Of a stretch of DNA of 64,000 nucleotides, positions 45,061-56,844 are shown one piece after another. Both the position numbers and the translations under genes were made by a program. Every line of letters begins with the position of its first letter. Within the stretch, counting starts at the first letter, position 1. The stretch covers positions 4,464,001-4,528,000 of the forward strand of contig JAWNGF010000002.1 of NCBI GenBank assembly GCA_037039685.1. Direction: 5' to 3'. The notes under the pieces are model-generated. The model had not been told where the DNA came from. It saw nothing but the letters and a program-made list of their open reading frames with translations, and did no database searches. This DNA is from Ceratobasidium sp. AG-K (taxonomy: Eukaryota > Basidiomycota > Agaricomycetes > Cantharellales > Ceratobasidiaceae).

Positions 45061-46983
45061 ATGTCAGAAAGACCCCAAGATACCGACCTACCAAAGATCA
45101 TCCACGTTGGCAGCACCAGCAACCTCCAGTCACCCCTTTTGGTGCATACAGCTGGGGATCCAGACCCAAACAGTCGACCCCAATTGAGGATATCGATCTC
45201 TGGTACCTCAATTCTACTGCCAAGCCTATCAGGATCAAAGGGAGCTGGAGGACCAGCAATGGGAGTGGGAACGGGTAGGCGCGAAGCGCCGTCAGAGGAT
45301 GATGGGGAAGGAGTTAGAACATACCAAGAGGCAGACACGGGTACCACCACAATAGACGTTGGGGGTGATGTAACTAAAGACACCCAAGACGAAGACGTGC
45401 CTGACAGCCTGATCGGTGATAGAAGGAACCCAGAGATAAGGGACAGACGTCGGGAAGGAACCTGGGGAATCAGCCAAGGAGATGGCACCAACCCAGAACC
45501 AACGGGAAGCCCAAGGCAAGCCGCAGTAGCCAACAACAAGGAATCGGATGGCAATTACAGCGAGACGAGAGGGGATGGCACTAGAAAGAAAATAAGTGCC
45601 GAAGAACAATTGGAGATAGACTTCAAGATGCTCAAGGCAGTGATGGACGACAAAAAGCGACGTGAAGCGCTTATAAGATACCAGAGTCGCATGGAAGCCG
45701 CAGGAAAGGGGATCAGATTCAAGGAATATGCCCACGGTCCCACCAAGAAGGCTCTGGAGGGCAAAGCGTTGACAGTAGCCAATAAGGCAAAGAGAAAAGA
45801 GAGGGTTGATGGAAAGCAACATGCATCGCTAGGGGTTAGCGTAAAGGACCTGGAGGGCAAGAAAAAGAAGCATACAAGCGCCCAAACTCCAGCGAAACCA
45901 AGCTGGACCGGAGGTATGCCGTCAGGCGGGTACCTACACAAGAGACTAGTCGACAAGAAGGGAGGCGTCGAGGGCGCCGATCTGGATGACGAGGGATCCG
46001 GTAGCAGTAGCAGCTCTAGTAGCGACTTGAGCGACGAAGACATAGACAACATGTCGCCTAGAGAAATCGCTAAACGCCTAAAGAAGCTGAAACACGACAG
46101 GAAGGAGCATAAGCATAAAGAAAAGCTACGCAGACTTCAACTCAGCGGATTTAAGGCGAAGTTACCCACACCGTACAAAGGAAAACCCAATTATGATTTG
46201 TATGAACAATTTGTGTACAAAATAACTACATGGATTGAAGATACAGGGTGTAACAATCGAGAAGCGGTTAAGCATGTGAAGGGATTCCTTAAGGGAAAAG
46301 CCAGTGAATTCTATATGAGCCATGTTGCCCCTGAAATCCAAGAGTACACGATGACAATGGTATTCTGCGAGCTATTCGAATACTGTTTCCCGCTGGACGT
46401 AAAAGCCCGACTCAGGAAGCAGTTCCAGAGGACCGTTCAGGGCAATCGGGGGTTCAAGGATTTCGCACGCAAGCTAAAGAAGCTCCAGTGGCGAATCATC
46501 GACATCTCCGACGAACAAGTCGCACAGCAACTCTGGGACGGGGCTCACGGGTTCATAAGGATTGACTGGGCAAGGGCTGGCTATTCAGCCAAAGAGAACA
46601 CAGTCACTGAACTCGAAGAGTCGGCTGTAAGGTTTGAAGCGGCTGAAAAGATTCGCCGGAGAGAACAAAACCAAACAAATGAATACAAAGACCGACACAA
46701 TAAATACAAGTTGTACAACGATAAACCCAAGAACACAAATGAAACAAACACAACACCAAAAAACCCCAACAACTCATACAAACCAAAGGAAGAAGGAGAT
46801 CGAGGAAATGGGAAGGCGAGATTATCACTGGAGAAGGCTGCTGAATACAGGGCGGCAGGCAAATGCTTCAACTGCTCCAAGGTCGGACATGCAGTAAAGG
46901 ACTGTCCGAAGCGGAACTCGGTCAAACCTAAGGGAATTGCAAGTTCCTCAATCAGTTTTGCATGCATACATGAACTGGAATGA
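45061..46983 (+). pseudogene. element B2 gag
   Basis: About 640 codons. A charged, disordered N-terminal half with Asp/Glu/Arg runs and a Ser run (near 46000-46025) is followed by a capsid region (about 46150-46620, PYKGKPNYDLYEQFVYKITT) and a CCHC zinc knuckle (CFNCSKVGHAVKDC, near 46866-46907). It is joined in the same frame to pol, with only a TGA (46981) and a TAG (46987) between, both explicable as CGA and CAG hit by C-to-T. The ancestral element may therefore have had one gag-pol frame. Confidence 0.85.
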
Positions 46984-47004
46984 GCATAGGACGGCGTACT
47001 CAAA

Positions 47005-50000
47005 GTGAACGCCATAACAATCGAGGAAGTCACCGACTTGGACGCATACTTGTACCAAGAAGGCCCTAAACAGAACCCTAAGGCGTTACTCGAGGAGATC
47101 TCGGACTTGGAGGTGTATGCGGTCAAGAAGGAGGTGAAACCGCTGATGGAATGGAATAGCGCTAAACCAAAGGATATGGAAAGAAAGGTCCCAAGGCCCA
47201 TTGTACTAGAGGTTTTAATTAATGGCAACCCTGCTCGAGCACTCTTAGACAGCGGCTCATTGGGTGACTTCGTGTCCACTATGTTGGCCGATCAGCTCAA
47301 GCTTAAGCGCTCGAGATTAGCTAAGCCAATACCTCTGCAAATGGCCGTGTTGGGCTCAAAGAGTTCGATTAACTGGAGGGCGCATACACAGTTTCAGTAC
47401 CAAGGAATCGACGAGGAACAATCGTTCAATGTAATGAACATCAAAAGTTATGACCTAATCCTCGGAACTCCATTCTTATTCCAATATAAAGTCACATTTG
47501 GTATAAACCTGCCTAAAGTACATGTGGGAAGCGTAAAAGCAATGGAAATGAAGGGCGGAACTGTGAGGACGATTGCGTCAATGGCAACTGAGATGTTGGA
47601 GGACGAGTTGGAGAAGGTTAGAGATATGCTAAGGAATGAATGTACAGACCTTTGTAAAACGGCTGCTGAAACACCACTACCCCCCTACCGAGTAATTAAC
47701 CACCGGATACCTCTAATCAAGGAGAACACCGTCTATCCATGGGGAACATCGAGGTGTCCTGAGGCACTCAAGGACCAGTGGGAGAAGAAAAAGGACACAC
47801 ACATCCAGTCTGGACAATGGTCTTATGCCATGGGCAGGAATGCAACCCCCATGCTGTTTCTAACAAAGAAAGGTGCCGAGGGAACCCAGTTACGGACTGT
47901 ACTAGACAAGCGAGCGCAGAACAATAACACCCACAAGATCGCATTGCCACTGCCCAACATACAAGATATATTATGGAGGGTACAAAAATATAAATACAGG
48001 ACATTGATTGATGGAAAAGACGCGTACAAACAAATTAGAGTCGAAAAGGAGGACGTACCTAAGACACTCTTTGTAACCCCTGATGGAATGATGGTTAGCA
48101 AGGTAATGCAACGAGGCAACACCAATGCCAGTGCAACTTACCAATCGCTGATGAATGTACTGTTGGAGAAGGGGCGCGGCAAATATTGGGACATGTTCCT
48201 AGATGACATAATCGTTTACACGGACACAGTGGAAGAACACGTACAGTGTGTAAAGGAGTTATTCGAGATCCTAAGGCAGGAGAAGTTATACCTAAGTCCA
48301 AAGAAAATGCAGTTTCTTGTACCTGAGCTGCATATACTCGGACATTACATAGATGCCGAAGGTATTCGGATGGACCCCAATAAAGTCGACAACGTGCTGA
48401 AATGGAAAGTGCCAACAACAAAGGAACAGGTAATTGCGTTTATGGGCACCGTGGGGTATCTTGCACCTAACTGCAAAGGAATTAGGGTGCCAATGGGGGT
48501 TCTTGCGCAGCGATTGGCAAGCACTAAAGTTTGGAACTGGGATCACACGGCACAGCGCGCATTCGAGGAAGTCAAATCAATTGTACATAAATGGTGAAAC
48601 AACCACCATGTCGCGCTAGATTACCACGATAATGCACCCCCTATCAATTTAGTTACTGACGCCAGCTGCACAGGAGCAAGCGGCGTAGTCTCACAGGGGG
48701 AAGATCTTGCAACCGCAAAGATCTGCATCTTTTGGTCAGGCAAGTTCACGCCAACACAGCAGAACTACCCAGTGCACGAGCTCGAACTCCTGGCAATTAA
48801 GGAGTTGCTTGTAAGGTTTCGACACTTATTAGTGGGCAAAATGTTCCGCATATACAAGGACCATTGATTGCTTGAACACCTAAAGACCCAGAAGAACTTA
48901 AGCGCCCGACAAGTGCGCTGGATGGAGGTGTTCAACGAGTTCGATTACAGTATAGAATACATCCCAGGCAAGACTAATATACTAGCGGATGCATTGTCTT
49001 GCATATACAAGAACGAACAGCTGGGGACAATTTGAGCGGACAGTGAATACGTGCAGGACAATGAAAGCGGCGGGATCAGTACAAACAATGTGCAATTGGA
49101 AAGGGTCCAACTTACCAAGCCGTTGCTTGTTGCCAAAGAAGCATCGGGGGCGCAAATGATGGAAGCCCACACGAAAGAAGCCTGCAGCACGGACACTGAA
49201 GCCAAGGAAGTGCCGAGACGCTCCACACATGAACAGAAGCCAGTCCAACGGCTCGAGGTATCACATGCGCCAACTCATCAAAAGGCAAAAACCAGCCGGA
49301 AAAAGAAGTTGAACAAGAAGAAAGAGGAAACTAAGCAGATCGCAAAAGCTGCTGAGATTGAAAGCAAAAATAAACGTGAGAAAACCAAGAAAAAAGCGGG
49401 AAAAGCGATGGTCAGAGAAAAGGAGGACATAGCCGATGCATATACCCCGGAAGATCATCAGGATGGCGAGAAGGACGCACAGACAACCAAACTACCCGAT
49501 GCTCATGCATTCACCAATACAGAAGGTAGCGTCGTCAAGGCAGTTAGGGGCAAATACGAGGGGGATGGATTCTTCAAGTCAATCACTGAGAACCCATCGC
49601 ACTTCAAGAACTTTGTTGTCGAAAATGGTGTAATCTACATTAAAACGGCGATGGGGAAGGCACTATGCATGCCGGAGATAGAGATGAACAGAAGGGATGT
49701 AAGAGAGATGGTAATACAGGACACCCACCGTATGCTTGCTCATGCTGGATACCGTAAAACAAAGTACGCGATGCGGGGGAGGGTCTGGTGGAGGAGCATG
49801 ATCCGGGACATCAAGGATTATTGTTCCGCATGTTGTGTATGCGCCACTTCGAAGCAGTCCACCCAGTCCAAAGCAGGACTTTTGGTACCACTGGAAGTGG
49901 TCAGGGAGCCCTGGAGGAGGATACAGGTCGACTTTGTCAGACCGCTACCCGAGTCGGAAAATTTACAAGGAAAATGGGACATGTCATGTGTATTCTTAGA

Positions 50001-51960
50001 CCAAGCAACGTCGATGGTACAATTAGCAGCAACTTAACAAACTTATCGGGCAACAGATGTCGCAGAAGTTTTATTTGCCACTATATACAAACTGCATGGC
50101 ATGTCCGAGGTGATTGTATCCGACCGAGACACGTTATTTACCTCGAAATTCTGGAAAGAGCTGCACAGACTCACTGGCGTGCAGCTCCGAATGAGCTCGG
50201 CCTACCACCCGGAAACCGACAGACCGACTGAACAAGCAAACAAATCGGTCGTCCAGATGATTAGGCAGAGCATAGAGGGACGGCAGAAGGATTGGGCGAG
50301 GTGCTTACCTAGTGTGGAGCATGCAATGAACCTCGGTCGATCCGAGTCAACCGGATTCAGCCCGTTCTTCTTGAACTTTGGGCGATACCCGACCGGCGCT
50401 GTATGGGAAACAGATAGCATATACCCGGGAGTTAGAACGTTCCTAACACGGCAAATGGAGGCCTTACAAATGTCGCACGACCAGCTGATAAACTCGCGCA
50501 CAAGAATGACTGCACAGGCAAATAAGCATTGACGCCCGGCCGACTTTAAAGTAGGAAACTTAGCGTACCTTAGCACCAAGAATATGCAACTACCAAAGAA
50601 AGTAGCCCGCAAATTGGTACCTAAATACATCGGGCCACATAGGATCGTTAAGGAGGTAGTGCCAGGAACAACGTACGAAATCGACTTACCAATGGACCTG
50701 AAGAACAGGGGCATACACCCCGTGTTCCACGCGTCGCTGCTGCGCATACATGTGGCGAACGACGATAGGAGGTTCCCCGGACGCTCAGCAGAGCAAGTGG
50801 TGCCCCTAACTGACGCCCCAAAGGAATGGGCGGTCGATAGCATACTGCAGCACGCCGGAAAAGGACAAGAAATAAGCTTTGAGGTCAAATGGAAAAGCGG
50901 CGATGTAAGTTGGGAACCTTACAGTGTAGTAAAGAACCTTGAAGCGTTCACCAAGTACCTAGAGTTACAAGGGGTTAATAGCGTGATGGGTTTGAAATGG
51001 ACTGCGGAGTACGGTGACAAGGAACAAGAGTTTGAAGGGGAGGAAACAGAGGCTGAAAACGACGAAGTCGAAAAGGCAGAGGGTGAAGAAAAGAGTACAA
51101 AAGACGAGGAGGAAGGCCTCCAAGTCTTCAGCATTCGCTACTCACCAATGGTACTCCAACTCAAGCCCTTCTTCCCTATGCCCCCCCTTATTCCCCAACC
51201 CCCTCGCCAGTCCCAGTACTCATTCACTGCGAACGAGCTTGTCGAGTGTGGTGTGTACCCATTGACCGTCCTTCAAGCTCGCCTAGGCCGCATACAGTAC
51301 CCCGGATTGGAACCCGAGTGCTACCAGGCGTTCCGTTCGATGCTAAGACTGCTAGGCGAGGCGGAGGGAGGCGTGCGACGCGCCGTTGACCAGCTACGCG
51401 ATGAAGAGACAATGTCGCACCTTAGAGAGACGCTCCGGGATCTCAATGCGCTGAAACAACAGCTCCAAACCACTGCAGGTCCGACTTGCAGCGTCAGAGA
51501 ACCTGTCCAACGCGCATATAGCCCACCCATCAACGCACCTATGGGTCCTAGAGCTGGTCGGACACCTTTGGCCGCTCATATCAGACAGGCTCTACATCCC
51601 GGTAATGCCGTAAATTTGGACAACGGTACATACATGACTAAACTACCAAACGGACAGGTTATACACAAAAGCCGTATGCCACGCCCAACCACCAAGCAGG
51701 GACAAAAGCCAGGGAATGGAAGGAAGGGAGGCGCACAGGCGCCGAAGAAAAGGGGCCGGGGCTCCTTCAAGGCACCGCCCCTGAGACAACAAGCGACCCA
51801 GGCAACAAAGCGCAAGGGCCGCCCGGTGTTAGCCGAATCAGCGATCGAGACGGTCAAGGCGACGTTGGAAAGGGGGGAGATTCTGAAATGGCTGGAGGGT
51901 CTGCCACCATCCTTTCCAGGTCCCCCACTCCATTGCCAACCTTGGAAACCTTTGGGCTGA
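47005..51960 (+). pseudogene. element B2 pol with chromodomain and long C-terminal extension
   Basis: Protease: ALLDSGSLGDFVS near 47240. RT: about 47700-48300, with the FLDD catalytic box near 48200-48211. RNase H: VTDASCTGASG near 48655, after the TGA at 48595. A Lys-rich linker follows. Integrase: H-H-C-C around 49725-49855 and a D,D,E core over 49925-50260, broken by a TAA at 50035. The integrase C-terminal barrel and a chromodomain (about 50830-50940, EVKWKSGDVSWEPY) come next. About 320 further residues run to 51960: an acidic patch, a Pro-rich stretch, a helix-rich part and a strongly basic tail (GQKPGNGRKGGAQAPKKRGR). The tail is unusual for the family. Confidence 0.88.
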
Positions 51961-52060
51961 TTGTTTTTGAGCCTAGACAAGAAGGCAAAGAGGTCATCGA
52001 CAACAATGATTGGACGCCGTTCACCGAAGCCAACTGACTATGCCAGATGGGGAGGGCAAA

Positions 52061-52496
52061 TGTAAGGGTCACATGCCCTTGGGGCCGGGCCAACCGGCTA
52101 GACCCTGAGGTCCTGCTGCCTGACCCAAGCCCGCACCACATGTAAACTTAGACCGCAGCGCATATACGCAGCAAACCGCAGTGCCGTAGGCACTGCGCAA
52201 TGAATAAAGAATCAATAGCATGAATGACTCGTAAACTACACGGGCGCAGGGCGCCATAGAGAATGGAAGAGCAAACGAACGGGGTGCAGGGCACCCCTAT
52301 AGATACAGTATATAAGAACGAACATGTAGACTCAGAAAAGATGTACTTAGTCTTACCTTTACTTGAGTACGATAGTTTCGATAGCCAGCGGTGTCTCACT
52401 CATTTTGACGCTTAAGGTTTTGGCACTTACTTATTTGAGCATGTGAGGTTTTGAGTTGATTACTAACTACATGTATTACATTATAGAAACCTAACA
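52061..52496 (+). repeat. 3' LTR of element B2
   Basis: TGTAAGGGTC to AACCTAACA, 436 bases, followed by the target duplication GATAC. Confidence 0.95.
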
Positions 52497-52501
52497 GATA
52501 C

Positions 52502-52771
52502 CACAAGCAATCTTCTCAGACATGAACATCTTCCAACAAGAATGCGCACTGGCTTTTGGAGAAATTGAACAAGTGGAAGTCTATTGGCAAAAATACAAGG
52601 CCTTATCACAAACAAAAACTGTTGTCCAATACATCACAGAATTCAGAACGCTATCTGCTCCATTGGGATACAACAAACAAAAACCCTAAAAGAAGATTTC
52701 TATGCAGGGCTCAAGGACAGTATCAAAGAGATGTTGACATCCCAGACCTTCAACTGGCACAATGCCAGTCT
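52502..52771 (+). pseudogene. element C gag, part 3 of 3
   Basis: It continues the capsid frame after element B2 (FSDMNIFQQECALAFGEIEQ). A one-base shift near 52687 follows, then the conserved late-capsid stretch DFYAGLKDSIKEML. The match ends at a 15-base word (GCACAATGCCAGTCT) that recurs at 53434. Confidence 0.65.
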
Positions 52772-53448
52772 ATTTGTCTCGATTTTTGCCTTTTTGATTT
52801 TGTTATTGAGCTCTTGTTTGCTCTTTTCATGTTGCTGGTGTAGGTACTGGATGTCCCACTCTATTTGCATGTTATCTTCCTCCCTAGCTTCTTGGATACC
52901 CTTAACAATATACATTTGTTCAGTAAGGGTTCAATCTATCTCATCAACCTTTTTCTTTGATTTGGTCAACACATTGGTCAACTAAGCCAATGGTTTCACC
53001 AACGATAGTGATAAGGCAAGAGAGCATGGGAAGATCAAACACTGCAAGGAGTTAGATCTAGTTGTGATAAAGTCACACCAGATGTACTACTTGTAGCAAC
53101 CACTTTTCTTGATAAAAAATTTGATGATCACAATTGAATTGATAATCACTTGGTTCTAATACCTAGTGTTAGACAATCCCTACTGATAATCAACAGCCTT
53201 GGATGTGTGTGATGTATAGCAGGTTTTTTGCAAATGGGTAATTTGGCGTTCAAGGGATGCTAAACGTGTTTGCCTTAATGGCTGATTGGAAGATTCCTCA
53301 GTGATGCTTTTTCACCCTAGGGGTCTACACCAGGATCAGTGGCTACACTAACAGTTTAACTAGTGTCTAAGCTAGTACTGTGCTATTGCCCATGGTAGTA
53401 GCTCTGTTGATATCAAATGATTGGCAACAAATTGCACAATGCCAGTCT
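52757..53448. mobile_element. possible insertion flanked by a 15-bp direct repeat
   Basis: The word GCACAATGCCAGTCT occurs at 52757-52771 and 53434-53448. The 660 bases between break the gag frame of element C. They contain, on the minus strand, a coiled-coil piece (HQQHEKSKQELNNKIKKAK) that looks like another gag N-terminus. A duplication of 15 bases would suit a target-primed (non-LTR) insertion, but no tail or reverse transcriptase is seen. It could also be a repeat-mediated rearrangement. Confidence 0.35.
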
Positions 53449-53689
53449 GAACCAGGAAGTGGTAGACAAATATTGAACGCAATGGCCTAAATGAGGCAAT
53501 CGCAGAACAGCTTGACCTAATGTCCTGACTTGACAATTAGTTGGCTAAAGTTCATAGTTAAGAAGCTCAATTGCAAATGTGCAAGTGCTTAAGGAAGTGC
53601 GATGATGTAGATATAAAATTGGAATAAATGTTATGAGATCATAACACTTATCCTCAGTATCAAGTAGTCAACAATGGATTACTGTACTT

Positions 53690-54727
53690 TGTCAATCATC
53701 AAGATACACTTTGACTTTGTGTCTGGGAATCTTTACAACTAGACATCCTTAAGGAAACCCATGATTTGCTCACACAAGATGCCCACTCTGGACACAATTG
53801 CACTTGCAATTGCATTGCCTCCAATTACTATTGGCCTAAACTAGCTAAGAGTGTGGATGCCTATGTGTTCACTTGTAACATCTGCCAAAAGACAAAACCA
53901 AGGCATCAAGGGCCCAAAGGATATCTCTCCCCCTTCCAGATTCCAGAGCAACCCTTTGAGGTAGTCACTCTTGACTTTATTATGGACTTGCCACCAAGCA
54001 ATGGTTTCAATGCAATCCTAGTAATAGTGGATAAGCTCACCAAATACACCCACTTTCTCCCATTTACCACTTATATCAATGAGGTAGAAACAGCCAAATT
54101 ATTCCATGACTCTATATGGTGTAACTATGGCTTACCTTGTCAAATAATCTCAGACAGACATGCATGCTAGACAGGAACATTCTGGGAGCATTTGACACAC
54201 CTCTTAGGAATACAACACTCCCTCACCACTTCTCATCATCCCCAAGCTGATGGACAGACTGAAATCATGAACCAAATCTTGGAGATTGCCCTTAGAGCTT
54301 TCATTAGTCCTAACATGGACAACTGGGTTGATCTCCTTCCAGGATTTGCTCACACCTACAACACCTTTGTCCATTCCTCCACCAGACAAGCTCCTGCATA
54401 TCTCTTGTGTGGATTTGAGCCACTAAATACTGCACAGCTACTCACCCAGACTAATTCTCATGTTAAGTGACTTAAAAATGAGAGTGAAGTTTCTGAAGAG
54501 TTTGCTGAAACTATGCAGGCAGTGAACCAACATGCTAAGGACTCTCTGGTGCTTGCGCAAGCCACTCAACAAAAGGCCTACAACCAGGGAAGAGAGTTTG
54601 AACTCTTTGAAGTAGGGGATCAAGTTCTTATCAACCCTTGCTCCCTAGAGATGCTCAAAGATATCAAAGGACTTGTTTGCAAACCTCAGATGCACTATGA
54701 TGGACCTTTTGAAGTCATGGAACAAGG
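53690..54727 (+). pseudogene. element D integrase, part 1
   Basis: An old Ty3/gypsy integrase. The zinc region (HSGHNCTCNCIASNYYWP, then CNICQKTKPRH), the catalytic core starting at VTLDFIMDLPPSNGF, then a break at TAG 54168 in the D-R-H stretch. The second catalytic half is HHPQADGQTEIMN (54192-54470), followed by the C-terminal barrel to 54727 (HYDGPFEVMEQG). Several Cys residues stand where the family has Arg or Tyr (CGC to TGC), again C-to-T decay. The frame is interrupted by a solo LTR of family A and resumes at 56845. The upstream protease and RT are absent. Confidence 0.8.
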
Positions 54728-54769
54728 TGTTGCAACCCAACACTATGATGGTTGCCAACTGTAACTGTA

Positions 54770-56380
54770 CACCAAGCCAAAAAAGAAATGCACACATGAC
54801 CAGTTTCACGGTGCAATTCCAGCGACGCTCACCAGGTCAGTCGGGTAGCTTAGTGTTCCTAATGGAAAATGTGCAAATATGCCTGTATAATATGTACACA
54901 AAAATTTATAATGATTTGTGCTGATATGAGTGAGATAGAGGGAAATGAGTCAATCAGTGGCTGTGCATTTCTTTTTTGTGTTTACTCACGGATTTTGCCC
55001 CGCACACTTTCAGCACCTGCCACAACATAATTGAGCAAATCCTTGTTGTTCTATCTGTTGCCACCCCTGCTTCTCTTGATGGGCTACTCATCTGCAGTCA
55101 CTAAAGCTTGTGTTGTTGATCAATGGAACACTGGGGAAGAGTTTTTGACTATTGCACTTGACCTTGGGATTCATCCCAGTACCGCACGCCGTATTTACCA
55201 ATGGTACAACAAAACCAAAGATTTCAAGCATGTAGCTCCAAAGTTGGGACGTCCTTGCAAAATATCAGAACGGGATGTCATCACAGCCAAGCTTGCACTC
55301 ACATGAGACCCTTCAATGTCTGTAGCTGAGGTTCAACGGGAGATGTTCCCGGAAATCACCCCCCAAACCCTTTGAAATCACATCCACGACACAGGTCTTC
55401 ATGCTCGCATTCCCCGCCCGGCTCCTTACCTCAGCGATCAGGCCACAAAGTTGCGCTTAGCTTGGGCCCGAGTGCACTGCACATGGTCTGAAAATCAATG
55501 GCGGCATGTCGCATTTTCAGACGAGTTGATCTTCAAAATTTTCAACTTGAAAGGCCGCCAATATGTCTGGAGGTTTGACGGGCAGGTGCTAGATTCCCGT
55601 TATACCAAAAAGACGGTCAAACACGGCGGAGGGAGCGTGGCCGTGTGGGGTGTAATTACGGCAGATGGTGTCGGACTGCTCACATGTATCTCAGGTGTGC
55701 TGACCAAGGAGAAATACATCAAAATCCTTAGTGATGCACTCCCCGACTACCTCCCTACCCTTTCGATTCCCCAATCTGAGCTGATCTATCAGTGCAAAAA
55801 TGATCCAAAGCATACTTCCAAGATGGCCACGGAGTGGATGGCCTCAAATTCTATCCCGGTACTTCCCTGGCCCTTGTATAGCCCTAATATGAACTTGATT
55901 GAACATGTTTGGGCCCTATTAGAGTGCCGAGTCTGTCGCCGTACTATTTTGCCCTGTAACAGCACCCAGCTATGGGAAGCATTGAAGGAGGAGTGGGAGG
56001 GGATTGAAGCAGCAACTATTAGCAATCTATATGCTTCTATGGTTAACAGAGTGGATGAGCTGGTAAAGCATAAAGGTGGGAATACTCACTACTAGTATTT
56101 GTATGTTTTCTGTATGTAATTTAATGTGTTACAAGGATTTCTTCCTGGGTGGGCCAAAAATCAAACAAACCCAAAAAAGAAATGCACAGCCGCTGATCGA
56201 CTCATTTCCCTCTATCTCGCTCATATCGGCACAAATCATTATAAATTTTTGTGTACATATTATACAGGCATATTTGCACATTTTCTATTAGGAACGCTAA
56301 GCTACCCAACTGACCCGGCAAGTGTCACTGGAATTGCACCGTGAAACTGGTCACGTGTGCATTTCTTTTTTGGCTCGGTG
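54770..56380. mobile_element. Tc1/mariner transposon inside the solo LTR
   Basis: It has terminal inverted repeats of roughly 215 bases. The left end is CACCAAGCCAAAAAAGAAATG; the right end is the reverse complement CATTTCTTTTTTGGCTCGGTG. TA flanks both ends (54768-54769 and 56381-56382), the Tc1/mariner target duplication, and the LTR sequence joins perfectly once the element and one TA are removed. Each arm carries the word AAAAAAGAAATGCACA near its outer edge and the inverted word near its inner edge, possible twin transposase sites. It encodes one transposase frame. Confidence 0.9.
55031..56095 (+). pseudogene. Tc1/mariner transposase, inactivated
   Basis: An N-terminal helix-turn-helix part (LDLGIHPSTARRIYQWYN, then KLGRPCKISERDV) is followed by a DDE catalytic domain. 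The first Asp is in the FSDELIF stretch, and the Glu is in SPNMNLIEHVW. The usual QxDNDPKHTS box reads YQCKNDPKHTS, so the second catalytic Asp is Lys. Two TGA stops (55304, and about 55372) replace family Arg codons. The protein would cut and paste the element at TA sites, but this copy cannot. Confidence 0.88.
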
Positions 56381-56844
56381 TATGTGCACAAGTCAAGACT
56401 TAGAGAGACTTGGCACCCAAAGGACTGTAAACTGTAGACTGTGAATGGCACTAAGACCTGAGGATCCAAGGTAACCCTGAGGGAAACCCAGTGAAGGACT
56501 ATTTGTTGGGGAAATGACAAGGCAAAACACGATGGGGATACCATGCTTGTTGTTGCCTCATTATATATTCAGAAAAAGAGGCATGAGTCATACTCAGGCC
56601 AAGAAAAAAGTCATACAAACTATCCAATCAGAAAGCTCTATGAGTCATGTCCTATAAAGGAACATGACTTGCCAAGAAAGGAAGCCTCAAGACAAAAGAA
56701 AAAGGCAGCAGCTTAAGGCTGTGCAAGAACAAAGAAAACAGAACACAAAGGAAGAATGCACAAAGGAGAACACAAGAAAGACAACACAAGGCACACAAAT
56801 CAGGGTCCAGGTCTACTGGAGGGGCCTTGGGTCATGACACAAGG

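Larger units (their letters stand above)
44405..52496 (+). mobile_element. Ty3/gypsy chromodomain retrotransposon B2, complete, 8092 bp
   Basis: The LTRs are 44405-44840 and 52061-52496 (436 bases each). The target duplication GATAC is exact (44400-44404 and 52497-52501). A polypurine tract (GATGGGGAGGGCAAA) ends at 52060. The gag and pol frames are largely open but carry TGA/TAG/TAA stops at expected Arg or Gln codons (46981, 46987, 48595, about 48866, 49033, 50035, 50530). The family differs from A, B1 and G in LTR sequence and in pol. It lacks ORF3 but has a long C-terminal extension on pol. Confidence 0.95.
54728..56839 (-). repeat. solo LTR of family A, split by a Tc1/mariner element
   Basis: The reverse complement of the element A LTR: it starts TGTTGCAACCC and ends GGGTCATGACA. 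It is flanked by the exact 5-base duplication CAAGG (54723-54727 and 56840-56844), so it is a solo LTR left by LTR-LTR recombination. Without the inserted DNA transposon it is about 499 bases. Insertion was into the integrase C-terminal domain of element D. Confidence 0.93.

Noticed and set aside
337..55390. UGA read as Arg (a recoded genetic code) to explain the many in-frame TGA stops
   Set aside because: The well spliced coiled-coil gene ends in TGA at its expected end, and the non-coding LTRs show the same C-to-T change at CpG, so mutation explains the stops better than recoding.
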